DNA of 64,000 bases. It comes from Myxococcales bacterium. GTDB taxonomy: Bacteria > Myxococcota_A > Polyangia > Polyangiales > Polyangiaceae. The stretch is from assembly GCA_025355005.1 (NCBI GenBank), contig JANXLV010000193.1, positions 34,521-98,520 of the forward strand. The letters run 5' to 3'. The notes below the pieces were generated by a model. It was not told where the DNA came from, did no database searches, and saw nothing but the letters and a program-made list of their open reading frames with translations. This document shows positions 29,510-38,547 of this stretch, in pieces. A program made the position numbers and the translations under genes. How positions within the stretch are numbered: the stretch's first letter is position 1; the number at the start of each line of letters is the position of its first letter.

Positions 29510-29531
29510 GGTCGGAAAGATTCTTCCGACC
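29510..29531. promoter_or_regulatory. inverted repeat in the shared divergent promoter region
   Basis: A perfect 8-bp inverted repeat GGTCGGAA / TTCCGACC with a 6-base loop, flanked by a second outer pair CCGC (29502-29505) / GCGG (29534-29537). It lies in the 232-base space between two divergent lipoprotein genes. A partial copy (GGAAAAATACTTCTTCCCGAC) follows about 20 bases on. An operator or a structured leader are both possible. Confidence 0.55.
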
Positions 29532-29642
29532 ACGCGGAGGCTGCGGAAAAATACTTCTTCCCGACGGGGGTGCTCACCACGGAAAAATCCAATTGTCTCC
29601 GCGATGCGACACGCGGCGCGCCGCTTGCACTGCGCCGCCGCC

Positions 29643-30761
29643 ATGAACACTTCGAGCTTCTCACGTGCTTGCGCTCTCTCTCTCACCGTCGCCATCGGCA
29701 TCATTGCGGCCCAGGGCTGCAGCGCCGGCGCGGGCCCCAGTGACATCGTCGGCGAGGGCGGCGCGGGCAACGGCGGCGGTGGTGGCGGAGGCGGTGGTGG
29801 TGGCGGAGGTGGCGGAGGTGGTGGCGGAGGTGGAGGTGGAGGACAGAGCGATGGTGGGAGCGCGCTGCCCGCTACCTGTCCGTGTCCGGTCGATTCGTAC
29901 TGTGATCTGGGCACCAACACCTGCAAGCCCGGTTGCTCCAGCAACGACAACTGCCCTGCGAAGCAGCGCTGCGATGTGCCCTCGCGCACGTGCGTGAAGG
30001 GCTGCGAGACCGCCAACGACTGCACGATCGATCCGAAGGCGACCACGGTCTCCTGCAAGGACCGCAAGTGCGAGCAGACGTGCGATCCGATCTCGAGCTA
30101 CGCGTGCAACAGCGCCTGCGTCGGGCTCGAGGATCTCAACTCGTGCGGCAAGGCCTGCGCGAAGTGCGATGCGCCAAAGATCACGCATGCCCACGCGGCC
30201 TGCACGCCAAACGACTCCAAGGCCAGCTACGACAGCGCCTGCCAGATCCTGTGCGACGACTACTACGAGATGAACAACGGACAGTGCGTGCCGAAGCAGA
30301 TCACCTGCTACACCGACGCGGACGGCGACGGATGGGGCAATCCCAAGGGAACCACCACGACCGCGGTCGGCGGCCCCTGCCCGAAGGGCTACGGCCCCAC
30401 CGTGGCGCCCGACGGCACGCAGACGGACGGCGACTGCGACGACACGAACGCGAACGTGTTCCCTGGCCAGCTGAAGGCGTTCACCACGTCGTACGGCGTG
30501 GCCAAGTCGTTCGACTACAACTGCGATGGCCAGGCCACGCCCGCGCCGGTGCTCGGCGGCGCCGCGTGCACCGGTCTCTCGATCTTCTACACGTGCTCGA
30601 GCCTTGCCGGGTACCCGGAGTGCGGATGCTCGGCGCAGCTCGTGACGGGCACCGAGACGTGCGGCTCCACCGTCCAGGCCACGCCCTGCACCGCGCCCGC
30701 GAAGGGGCAGTGCAACGCGTCCGCGGGCGGCGCCCAGACCATGTCCGTCGCCTGCAACTGA
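29643..30761 (+). CDS. lipoprotein with poly-Gly linker, Cys-rich and calcium-binding-like repeats
   Basis: 372 residues. Lipobox AAQGC, then a glycine tract of about 24 residues (29766-29845, GGT/GGC/GGA codons). A Cys-rich region with EGF-like spacing follows (CPCPVDSYCDLGTNTC, CSSNDNCPAKQRC), then two Asp-rich loops, DADGDGWGNP and DGDCDDTNANVFPG, which match the Ca2+-binding DxDGDG pattern of thrombospondin type-3/MopE-like motifs. The C-terminus again has paired Cys. Probably a surface-exposed structural or adhesive protein. Divergent from the previous lipoprotein gene. Confidence 0.8.
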   Translation: MNTSSFSRACALSLTVAIGIIAAQGCSAGAGPSDIVGEGGAGNGGGGGGGGGGGGGGGGGGGGGGGGQSDGGSALPATCPCPVDSYCDLGTNTCKPGCSSNDNCPAKQRCDVPSRTCVKGCETANDCTIDPKATTVSCKDRKCEQTCDPISSYACNSACVGLEDLNSCGKACAKCDAPKITHAHAACTPNDSKASYDSACQILCDDYYEMNNGQCVPKQITCYTDADGDGWGNPKGTTTTAVGGPCPKGYGPTVAPDGTQTDGDCDDTNANVFPGQLKAFTTSYGVAKSFDYNCDGQATPAPVLGGAACTGLSIFYTCSSLAGYPECGCSAQLVTGTETCGSTVQATPCTAPAKGQCNASAGGAQTMSVACN

Positions 30762-30848
30762 AGACGTGACCGCTGGGGTAGCGGTGGAAAGCCGCTTCGA
30801 AGTCCGCTAGACCCTTGGCCGCTGGTGGTGACGCCGGCGCAAACAAGG

Positions 30849-30859
30849 TGCAATATGCA
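30849..30859 (+). promoter_or_regulatory. paired TGCA motif over the boxD start codon
   Basis: TGCAATATGCA: two TGCA copies seven bases apart, the ATG of boxD lying inside. TGCA repeats are described (from memory) in operators of the BzdR regulator. A related pair, TTGCA-N7-TGCAA (32335-32351), lies near the end of boxD. No clear -35/-10 was found immediately upstream. Confidence 0.4.
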
Positions 30860-32411
30860 ACTTTCGAGCTTCGTGAGCGGCAAGTGGGTCAAGGGCACGG
30901 GCAAGCAGAGCGCGCTGCTGAACCCGTCCACGGAAGAGACGGTCTGCGAGACGTCGACCGAGGGCGTGGACTTCGAGGCCGCGCTCTCCTTCGCGCGCAC
31001 CGTCGGCGGCCCGAACCTGCGAAAGCTCACCTTCCGCGAGCGCGGCGAGCTGCTGCGCACGATGTCGCGGACGATCCACGGCAAGCGCGATGAGCTCATC
31101 GGCCTCGCGATCAAGAACGGCGGCAACACGCGCTCGGACGCGAAGTTCGACATCGACGGCGCCACGGGCACGCTCGCGGCGTACGCGGATCTCGGAGCAG
31201 AGCTTGGTGAGACGAATGTGCTCGTCGACGGTGACGGCATCCAACTCGGCCGAAGCCCGCGTCTCTTCGGGCAGCACGTCTACACCGCGCGCGCCGGCGT
31301 CGCGGTGCACGTCAACGCGTTCAATTTCCCGGCGTGGGGCCTGGCAGAAAAAGCGGCCACCGCGCTGCTCGCCGGCATGCCCGTGGTGAGCAAGCCCGCG
31401 ACCAGCACGGCGCACGTCGCGCATCGCATCATGGAGCTCCTCGTTGCAGAGGCGAACATGCCCGAGGGCTCGCTGTCCTTCATCTGCGGGTCGCCGGGGA
31501 CGCTGCTCGACAGCCTTGGTGGGCAAGACGTCATCGCGTTCACGGGCGGCAGCAAGACCGGCGCGACGCTGCGCCGTGGCGCGGGCCCGGTGGAGCGCTC
31601 GGTGCGCGTGAACGTGGAGGCGGACAGCCTGAACGCCGCGGTGCTCGGAAGAGACCTCTCCGAAGGCGACGAGGCGTGGGGACTTTTCCTGGCCGACGTC
31701 GCGCGGGACATGCAGCAGAAGACGGGGCAGAAGTGCACGGCGATTCGCCGCGTGCTCGTGCCGCGCGAAAAGGTCCATGCGGTGCTGGAGGCGCTCACGG
31801 AGCGGCTCACCACCATCAAGGTCGGCAACCCCGAGCGCGAGGACGTGAACATGGGCCCCGTGGCCACCGCGCAGCAGCTCGCGGACGCGCGCTCTGGAAC
31901 GGCGCTCCTCTCGGACGGCGCCACGATCGTCTACTCGGTGAAGGACCAGGCACCGCTTGGTGCAGCTGAGGGCAAGGGCTTTTTCTTCTTCCCCACCCTG
32001 CTCCATCTGGACACTGCTACCGCGCAGAGCGCGGTGAACAACCACGAGGTCTTCGGGCCCGTGGCCACCGTCATCGGCTACGACGGCACCGCGGCGGATG
32101 CCGTGCGCGTCGTTGCAATGGGCGGCGGCGGGCTCGTCACGTCGGTGTACTCCGACGACAAGGACTTCCTGCGTGAGGCCGTCCTCGGCATCGCGGCGCA
32201 CCATGGCCGCGTCACCATCGGCTCGTCCAAGATCGCCTCGCAGGCCATCCCGCCGGGCACCGTCATGCCGCAGATGCTCCACGGCGGACCGGGCCGCGCA
32301 GGCGCGGGCGAAGAGCTGGGCGGTCGACGCGGACTTGCATTTTACATGCAACGAACCGCATTGCAGGGAGACCGCAGCCTGATCGAAGCGATCTTGGGAA
32401 AGAAGGCGTAG
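30855..32411 (+). CDS. boxD: 3,4-dehydroadipyl-CoA semialdehyde dehydrogenase BoxD
   Basis: NADP-dependent aldehyde dehydrogenase that oxidises the ring-opened semialdehyde made by BoxC to 3,4-dehydroadipyl-CoA. 518 residues, like BoxD and the PaaZ aldehyde-dehydrogenase half. Visible motifs: NFPAWGLAEKAATALLAGMPVVSKPAT (cofactor region), FTGGSKTG, NVEADSLNAAVL (Glu) and TGQKCTAIRR (catalytic Cys). The boxB/boxC/boxR context favours BoxD over a PaaZ-like role. The ATG at 30855 overlaps a TGCA repeat. The next gene is convergent, 6 bases away. Confidence 0.92.
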   Translation: MQLSSFVSGKWVKGTGKQSALLNPSTEETVCETSTEGVDFEAALSFARTVGGPNLRKLTFRERGELLRTMSRTIHGKRDELIGLAIKNGGNTRSDAKFDIDGATGTLAAYADLGAELGETNVLVDGDGIQLGRSPRLFGQHVYTARAGVAVHVNAFNFPAWGLAEKAATALLAGMPVVSKPATSTAHVAHRIMELLVAEANMPEGSLSFICGSPGTLLDSLGGQDVIAFTGGSKTGATLRRGAGPVERSVRVNVEADSLNAAVLGRDLSEGDEAWGLFLADVARDMQQKTGQKCTAIRRVLVPREKVHAVLEALTERLTTIKVGNPEREDVNMGPVATAQQLADARSGTALLSDGATIVYSVKDQAPLGAAEGKGFFFFPTLLHLDTATAQSAVNNHEVFGPVATVIGYDGTAADAVRVVAMGGGGLVTSVYSDDKDFLREAVLGIAAHHGRVTIGSSKIASQAIPPGTVMPQMLHGGPGRAGAGEELGGRRGLAFYMQRTALQGDRSLIEAILGKKA

Positions 32412-32417
32412 CGCAGG

Positions 32418-33692
32418 TCAGGGGGAGAGCCAGAGCATCAAGAGCGACACGGCCAGCGCGGGGATCACCGTCAGCGTGCCGAGCCGCACGAACTTGCCGA
32501 TCGAGATGTGCACGCCCTCGCGTCGCAGGAGATGCATCCACAGGAGTCCTGCGAGGGAGCCGATGGGCAGAAGGCGCGGCCCGATGTCACCGCCCACGAG
32601 CGCGGCAAGCAGCGCGCGGCTCGAGCCATGATTCTGGAGCGCGAGCATGTTGAGCAGCGCCATCGGGTGGTTGTCGACGACCGCGGAGCCGAACGCGGAC
32701 ACCAGACCCACCTCCGCGATCTCCTTGGCGCTGCCCACCGGCGCGCGATCGTAGAACGCTGCAAGGCGATCGATGACGCCAACGTGCTTGAGCCCCACGA
32801 CGACCAGGAACACTCCCCAGAGGAACACCAGGATGTCGGGGGACACGTGCGAGATGAGCCGCTTCGTCGGCGCCACCGCCCATGCGCGCGCGAGCACGTA
32901 GGCCAGAACGGCGCCCGCGGCAGAGACGACCCAGATGGGTCCACCAAGCCACGACATCACCGGGTATGCACCGAACACGATGACGAGCAGCGCAACAACC
33001 GGCCGCTCGGCGACGTGCGCGGGACGGATCGTGACCGCGACGTCGCTCCTCACGGCCTCGCGCAGCGTCCTCGCGTAGACGAGGCGCAGCACCACGAACG
33101 TGAGCGCCGCGCCCATCAGCGAGATGGGCACCATCACGAACGCGTACGCGTTGAATCCGACACCCGCGAACTGCGCCACGATCATGTTCATGGGGTTCGA
33201 GATCACGAACGGCGCGACGCCCGGGGCCAGGAACACCGCGAACGCAAATGCCTCCGTCACCTTTGGCTGCCCGGGGTACAGGCGACGTGAGAGCGTGACG
33301 GACAGCGGGGTCAGCAGGAGGATCGCTGCATCGTTGTTCAGGAGCGCCGGCGTGAGCAGGCTCAGCGCGAACATCGCCGAGAAGGCGCGCTGCGGCGATG
33401 TGCGGCGCGCGTAGACCTCGATACGCTGCGCGACGCGCTCGAAGGCGCCGACCTCCTGCACGACGCCCGTCATCACCATGATCGAGACGAGCGTGACGAT
33501 GGGGCGCCACTGCAGACGCGCAGACGCGAGCATGTCGGACACGCCCAGGAGCCCCGAGAGCAACAGCAGCATCACGCCGAAGAGCGCCGCGGCTCCAGGC
33601 GTCACGCGGATGCCACGCAATCCCACGCGCGGGCGCGACACCGCCAGCGTCACGGTCAGCGCGAGTGTCGAGTATGCGACGGCTTCATCCAC
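32418..33692 (-). CDS. ArsB/SLC13-like anion transporter
   Basis: 424 residues with about 11-12 transmembrane helices of the ion-transporter (ArsB/NhaD/DASS) superfamily. It has two family-type re-entrant signatures: ALLNNDAAILLLTPLSV in the first half and VDNHPMALLNMLALQ in the second. The conserved proline segment APFVISNPMNMI also fits. Candidate cargo is arsenite or a dicarboxylate; no arsR, arsC or regulator is nearby to decide, and the adjacent boxD could argue for an organic anion. The start is an ATG at 33692. Confidence 0.85.
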   Translation of the reverse strand: MDEAVAYSTLALTVTLAVSRPRVGLRGIRVTPGAAALFGVMLLLLSGLLGVSDMLASARLQWRPIVTLVSIMVMTGVVQEVGAFERVAQRIEVYARRTSPQRAFSAMFALSLLTPALLNNDAAILLLTPLSVTLSRRLYPGQPKVTEAFAFAVFLAPGVAPFVISNPMNMIVAQFAGVGFNAYAFVMVPISLMGAALTFVVLRLVYARTLREAVRSDVAVTIRPAHVAERPVVALLVIVFGAYPVMSWLGGPIWVVSAAGAVLAYVLARAWAVAPTKRLISHVSPDILVFLWGVFLVVVGLKHVGVIDRLAAFYDRAPVGSAKEIAEVGLVSAFGSAVVDNHPMALLNMLALQNHGSSRALLAALVGGDIGPRLLPIGSLAGLLWMHLLRREGVHISIGKFVRLGTLTVIPALAVSLLMLWLSP

Positions 33693-33818
33693 GAACCTTC
33701 AGTATCCAGGCCGCGGCATCTTCGCGCCACAGATGTTTGGTTACATGGAAGTGACACGAGCCACGCTGGTGTAGAGTGGATCACGCGCGAATCACCTGTT
33801 GGAGAGGCGCCACGATGT

Positions 33819-35453
33819 TCAGGGCGCGAACGAGTAGAGGTTCGCGACGCACGGGTACATCTTCCCGTTGTACGTGCTCATGCCGGCGACGCAGCCCGAC
33901 TGATCGTCGTCGACGTACTGGCCCAGCACCTTCGCGCCCTTCCGCACGCTGCCCAACGTTGCGCCGTTGTCCCCGTCGGCCGCGACCACGTAGACGTCGC
34001 CGATGGCAAGGATGTAGATGCCGTCGTTGTCGTACGCGTCGAAGATCAGCTGATCGAAGTCGGACGCGGCATGCGGGGAGGCGAGCGGGATCGACACGTG
34101 CTTCCACTGCTGAGCGCTGCACGAGTACGTGGTGATCCGACCCGCGCTGTCCGTCACGCCGTCCTTGGTGTGGGAGCGCAGGACGAAGCCGCCGCCCTGG
34201 AACGTGGGCGGGCACATGAAGTTCGGACCGTCGACATCCGCCACGTACACGTCGGCGTGCAGGTAGCGGTCGAACGTGAACGTCTCGACGTTGTCGACCT
34301 TGCCCTCTCGCCCGACCTCGAGACCGGTGAGCCGGTGCAGCCACGGCGCGTACGAAGCGATCACGCGCTCGCGCGGGGCGCCACCGAGCGAGTACGCGAT
34401 GGCATCGGAATCGAACGGCACCGGCCGCAGCACCACCGAATACTTGGTGTCGTCGCTCGCGCCTGACGCAGCGGAGCCCCAGCCGGGGAGGTCACCGTCG
34501 GCCTTGTTGTCCCCGGAAGAGCCGCAGGAGTTTCCGTATCCGGAGCGATCCTCGAAGAGGTTGTTGTGACCGTTGCCGTAGTAGAGGAACGGATGCGCGG
34601 CCTCCATGCGCAGCGTGCCGGTGCCGCCTGCGTTCCCGCAGCGCTCGAACACGCCAGTGCCGCCGTTGTAGGAGCTCTCGATGTCGGAGGCGCGACCCCA
34701 GAGGCGGATCTCCTGCGTGAGGCCGTCCGCGCCGCCGCCGCAGAGCTGCGTGGTCCCGCCGTTCTCGTTCGTGAAGAACGAGACGAACTCCTTGCTGCCG
34801 CGTCCATAGGACACCACGAGCGGAACGTCGTCGAAGCGCTTGGGGATCGGCCAGACGTAGATGGGCGCGTGCGTGACCGCCTCCGCCATGGCGCCGAACG
34901 ATGCTGCGCTGACGAGCGAAGGTGCGCAGATGGTTGCGCTGGGGGCCGCGTTCATCGCCGAGAGCGTGGAGACCCGCGCGGTCAGCACGTCGCCCTTGGC
35001 GAGCGCGCCGGTGTGCATCGTGTACGCGAACTGCGCCTGGCCCTGATGCAAGACGACATGCGCGAGGAAGGTCCCGTTGCGCCGGACGTCGAGGATGAGG
35101 GCCTCGTTCTGTGCGGCTCCCCACGAGGTCTTGGACGTGGACCTGGCCGGTATCGTGAGGACGTACTCGCCCGCTGCAACTGCAGTGAGGAGGGTGGTGT
35201 CCGACACGTCGGTAACGGGGGCGCACGTGGCCGCGGCGTCCCGAGCGGCGTCCGCGGAGACCGCCGCGTCGTCCTGCGCGAGGCTCCCATCCCCCTCCGA
35301 AGCGGCCCCATCAACGCCTGAACCCGCGTCCGCATCCGCGATCCCGTCGGTCGCATTCCCGCTCCCACATGCGACAGCAAGGAGGACGGGAAGGACGGGA
35401 AGGATGGGAAGAAGCGCGGCGAACGGTGAAGCAGAGTACCGACGCCAGCGCAT
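33819..35453 (-). CDS. lipoprotein with large beta-rich domain, unknown
   Basis: 544 residues. Signal peptide with lipobox AVAC, an Asp/Ala/Gly/Ser-rich linker (to about residue 75), then a long strand-rich region with a disulfide-prone mid-section (NNLFEDRSGYGNSCGSSGDN). No catalytic residues are recognised. Phrases such as SVVLRPVPFDSDAIAYSLGGAP suggest a carbohydrate-binding or jelly-roll-like body, but this is a guess. It is divergent from the following gene with 68 bases between starts. Confidence 0.72.
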   Translation of the reverse strand: MRWRRYSASPFAALLPILPVLPVLLAVACGSGNATDGIADADAGSGVDGAASEGDGSLAQDDAAVSADAARDAAATCAPVTDVSDTTLLTAVAAGEYVLTIPARSTSKTSWGAAQNEALILDVRRNGTFLAHVVLHQGQAQFAYTMHTGALAKGDVLTARVSTLSAMNAAPSATICAPSLVSAASFGAMAEAVTHAPIYVWPIPKRFDDVPLVVSYGRGSKEFVSFFTNENGGTTQLCGGGADGLTQEIRLWGRASDIESSYNGGTGVFERCGNAGGTGTLRMEAAHPFLYYGNGHNNLFEDRSGYGNSCGSSGDNKADGDLPGWGSAASGASDDTKYSVVLRPVPFDSDAIAYSLGGAPRERVIASYAPWLHRLTGLEVGREGKVDNVETFTFDRYLHADVYVADVDGPNFMCPPTFQGGGFVLRSHTKDGVTDSAGRITTYSCSAQQWKHVSIPLASPHAASDFDQLIFDAYDNDGIYILAIGDVYVVAADGDNGATLGSVRKGAKVLGQYVDDDQSGCVAGMSTYNGKMYPCVANLYSFAP

Positions 35454-35521
35454 GCGTTCAGACTACGCCGAGAAGGCGCCGGGCGCATGCTCCGTGCTAC
35501 AATCACCCTACGGGTCGACCA

Positions 35522-36619
35522 ATGACCAGCAAGAACGAAGCTCCATCTGCTCCGCTGTCCTCCCCGGACATCACGAGCGTCGACGCGCTGGCCGCGCAGA
35601 TCCGCCCTGCCTGGGAGACCGTCGAGACGGTCGAGACCGATACGATCAGCGCGGTGGCGCCGCGTCCCATCGAGCGCGTGACGGCCCAGCCCCGGACCGA
35701 CCAGGAAGCCACCGTGAAGCCGGTGATGGTGTCCGGCTTCGAGGAGAGCGGAGAGCGGAAGATCACCGACCCCCGCGTCCACGAGGATCTCACGATGCGT
35801 GGTTCGCCGCCCGAGGAGCCGGAGGAGCGCACCGAGGTCGATCGCGCCGTGCCGATCCCGGATGCACTCGCCGCCCCAGAACCGCCCGCGCGGGCGGCAG
35901 GCTCGGCGGGCGCGCATGACACCGCGCATGACACAGCACGCGCCGTTGACGCGCGCGCTTTGCTTCACAGCGATGATCAAGCGGAGATGGCGCTGTCGCC
36001 GATGCGCCCTCGCGCGATCACGGTGCCGACCGGCTTTCCGACGGGTGACGTCGTCATCGAAGAGCGCACGCAGCGTCAGATAAGCGCGCCGCGCCACACG
36101 CCTGCGCGCGCCATTCCATTCGAGCGCGATCTTCCGGAGACTGAGGAGCTCGTCCCACCCGCCAACAAGCGCCGCATTCGCATCGTGTTCGGAGCGATGG
36201 GTGGGCTGGTACTGCTCATTGGCCTTGGTGTGATCGTCAAGGCGGCGGTCGGCAGCTCCCCAGCGTCCACGCCATCAGCTGCGGCCTTGCCCGTGACCCA
36301 CGCGACCAGCGAGCCCGCGCACCTGGAACCAGCAGTCGCTGCGAACCTCGATGCCGTCGCGAAGCCCATTGCAAAGGTCGACATCCCCGCAAAAGCCCCG
36401 CGGCTGCCGTCCGATGACGACGTCGCGGCGGTCGCGCCTGCCACACCCGCCACACCCGTAGCCCCGCCGCCAACACCGCCGAAGCCCATCGTGGCCGCGC
36501 GCGCTCCAGTGACGACGCCCCCGCGACCGCCGCCCCCACGACCACCGACAGGAGCCCGTCCGCCGACGACTCCACCGCAGCCAGGCAAGGGCGGCATCGT
36601 GCGCGACTCGCCGTTCTAG
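35522..36619 (+). CDS. single-pass membrane protein with Pro-rich C-terminus, unknown
   Basis: 365 residues. The cytoplasmic N-terminal half is acidic and low-complexity (WETVETVETDTISAV). One transmembrane helix lies at about residues 220-242 (FGAMGGLVLLIGLGVIV), followed by a Pro/Ala/Thr-rich region ending PPQPGKGGIVRDSPF. It has the same layout as the protein at 22965-23732. Similar proteins in myxobacteria sit beside Ser/Thr-kinase or secretion genes; here it precedes a LytS/LytTR pair by 58 bases on the same strand, so co-transcription is possible. Confidence 0.65.
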   Translation: MTSKNEAPSAPLSSPDITSVDALAAQIRPAWETVETVETDTISAVAPRPIERVTAQPRTDQEATVKPVMVSGFEESGERKITDPRVHEDLTMRGSPPEEPEERTEVDRAVPIPDALAAPEPPARAAGSAGAHDTAHDTARAVDARALLHSDDQAEMALSPMRPRAITVPTGFPTGDVVIEERTQRQISAPRHTPARAIPFERDLPETEELVPPANKRRIRIVFGAMGGLVLLIGLGVIVKAAVGSSPASTPSAAALPVTHATSEPAHLEPAVAANLDAVAKPIAKVDIPAKAPRLPSDDDVAAVAPATPATPVAPPPTPPKPIVAARAPVTTPPRPPPPRPPTGARPPTTPPQPGKGGIVRDSPF

Positions 36620-36677
36620 CGGTCGCGAGCGCGGCGGCTGAAGCACGCGGCTCGCTTGTGAGCGGCGACCGCTCGAC

Positions 36678-37799
36678 GTGCCTTTCGGGCACCTCACCAG
36701 CGCGGTGACGGTCGGCTGCTCGGGACTCGTCTATGCTCTCATCGTGGGCGCCTTCATAGAGTCCTTTCGGTTCACGCTGCTCGCGCTTTGTGCGCCCAGG
36801 CGGCTGATCCCAATCGCGGTCGTCGTGGTGCCGCTGCTCGTCGCGCAGGAGCGCTACAGCCACGAGTACCTCGCCCTGCCCATCGGCGCCGCGCTCGCCG
36901 GGAGCTTCATCCTGGTCGCGCCGGCACTCTGGCGCGTGCTGTTCCCCATCGAAGGCAAGCGCGCGAGCCTGGGCCTGGGGCTCCTCGTCTACAGCGTCAC
37001 CGGCGCGCTGCTCGTCGTGGGAATCGGGCGCCTGGTGCCCGCGATGTTCGGTGTAGGATACACGTTTCTGACCACCAAGCCCAGCCTGGCGGTCTCGACC
37101 GCGCTCTTCTGGGTCGGTGGTTGGGGGCTGGCGCGCGACGTGGACCTGGAGTCGAACCTGGTCCGCGCACGCGAGCGCGCCGACCTGATGCAGAAGGAAG
37201 CAGAGCACGCGCAGCTCATCGCGATGAAGAACCACTTCGACCCGCACTTCCTCTTCAACACGCTCAACGCGATCGCAGAGTGGTGTCGTGAGGACGGCGA
37301 GGTGGCCGAGCGCGCGATCCTGGAGCTGTCCTCTATGCTGCGCACCGTGATGACCGGGATCAAGGAGACGTCCTGGCCGCTGGAGAAGGAGGTCGGGCTG
37401 TCGCTCTCGCTGTTCGACCTGCACCGGATCCGTGATCCGAAGCGCTTCCTCTACAGGAAGGAATATTCGAAGCTCCCCGACATCACCGTGCCGCCGATGC
37501 TGCTCCTTCCGCTCTCGGAGAACGCGATGAAGCACGGGCCCGCGGCAGGCAATCACGGCGACGTCATCCTGCGCGTGAAGGAGGACGGGGAGCACGTGGT
37601 GATCGAGGTGGAGAACCCCGGAAAGTACAAGGGGCGGCGCGCTGGCGGAACGGGCGTCGAGATCGTCGAGAAGCGGCTGCGGCTCTCGTACGGCTCGCGT
37701 GCGAAGGTGACCATCGAGGGCGTCGACGGCAGCGCGGGAGAGCCGGGTCCGCGCACGCTCGCGCGCATCACGCTTCCACGAACGCAGACCACCACATAG
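36678..37799 (+). CDS. LytS-type sensor histidine kinase
   Basis: 373 residues. Six to seven membrane helices in the first 150 residues form the sensor. A short coiled-coil (residues about 158-180) follows, then the His_kinase domain (PF06580-type), with phospho-accepting His in NHFDPHFLFNTLNAI, and an HATPase region containing PLSENAMKHGP (N box) and GGTGVEIVEKRL (G box). The start is a GTG at 36678. It pairs with the LytTR response regulator that begins 9 bases downstream. The ligand is unknown; an envelope or osmotic signal would be usual for the family. Confidence 0.92.
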   Translation: MPFGHLTSAVTVGCSGLVYALIVGAFIESFRFTLLALCAPRRLIPIAVVVVPLLVAQERYSHEYLALPIGAALAGSFILVAPALWRVLFPIEGKRASLGLGLLVYSVTGALLVVGIGRLVPAMFGVGYTFLTTKPSLAVSTALFWVGGWGLARDVDLESNLVRARERADLMQKEAEHAQLIAMKNHFDPHFLFNTLNAIAEWCREDGEVAERAILELSSMLRTVMTGIKETSWPLEKEVGLSLSLFDLHRIRDPKRFLYRKEYSKLPDITVPPMLLLPLSENAMKHGPAAGNHGDVILRVKEDGEHVVIEVENPGKYKGRRAGGTGVEIVEKRLRLSYGSRAKVTIEGVDGSAGEPGPRTLARITLPRTQTTT

Positions 37800-37808
37800 A
37801 TTGTTGCC

Positions 37809-38543
37809 ATGTCCGTGCTGCCGCTACGCGTGCTCGTGCTCGACGACGAATCCATCGCCCGCAAGCGCCTCATTCGCCTGCTCGGTGATCTGCCCGCGAT
37901 CGAGCGCATCATCGAGTGCGAGCGCCCAGAAGAGGCACGCGAGCGCATCGCCGAGGACGAGGTCGACGTGTGCTTCTTCGACATCCAGATGCCGGGCATG
38001 ACGGGCATGGAGCTCGCGCAGTCCCTGACGGAGGACAAACCGTATCTGGTATTTCTCACAGCGCACCCCGAGCACGCGCTTGCCGCGTTCGACGTGGGCG
38101 CGGTGGACTACATCCTGAAGCCGGTGGACGCCGCGCGGCTCACGAAGGCGGTCGAACGCGCGCGCGGATTCCTCGACGGCCCCCCGCGCCCTTCGAAGGA
38201 TGCCCCGGCCGCCACGCAGAAGCTCGCGCTGTCCACGCAGGGCGGCGTGGTGCTGCTCTCGCCCGGTGACGTCACGCACGCAGACTTCGACGGCGCGCTG
38301 GTCACGGTGCATACGCACGACAAGAAGGTGCTCACGGACGCGTCGCTGCAGGACCTGGAGGCGAAGCTGCCAGGCGGCCTGTTCGAGCGCGTGCACCGTC
38401 GCGCTCTCGTGAACCTGGATCGCGTGTCGCGTCTGGAGCCGGTGCACTCTGGCGGGTACATTGCTCACATGGACTCCGGCGCCAAGGTCGACATCTCCCG
38501 CCAATCAGCGCGCAAGCTGCGCCGTCGTCTCGGGATCCTCTGA
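37809..38543 (+). CDS. LytTR-family response regulator
   Basis: 244 residues. The receiver domain has acidic pair Asp12/Asp13, phospho-acceptor Asp58 in FFDIQMPGMTG, Thr in FLTAHPEHAL and Lys in ILKPVD. The C-terminal LytTR DNA-binding domain (from about residue 140) includes the strand ALVTVHTHDKKVLTDASLQDLE and the end FERVHRRALVNLDRVSRL. It is co-transcribed with the upstream LytS kinase and starts an operon-like run with the transporter (4 bases later). Target promoters are unknown. Confidence 0.93.
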   Translation: MSVLPLRVLVLDDESIARKRLIRLLGDLPAIERIIECERPEEARERIAEDEVDVCFFDIQMPGMTGMELAQSLTEDKPYLVFLTAHPEHALAAFDVGAVDYILKPVDAARLTKAVERARGFLDGPPRPSKDAPAATQKLALSTQGGVVLLSPGDVTHADFDGALVTVHTHDKKVLTDASLQDLEAKLPGGLFERVHRRALVNLDRVSRLEPVHSGGYIAHMDSGAKVDISRQSARKLRRRLGIL

Positions 38544-38547
38544 GGCC

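Noticed and set aside
29411..30067. Upstream extension of the minus-strand lipoprotein frame with a long poly-Pro run
   Set aside because: The proline run is the complement of the glycine tract of the divergent gene; a GTG start just before a good lipobox (29410) is more plausible.
30769..30785. Hairpin ACCGCT-GGGGT-AGCGGT after the Gly-rich lipoprotein gene, as a terminator
   Set aside because: Only six pairs and no T run follow; too weak to call.
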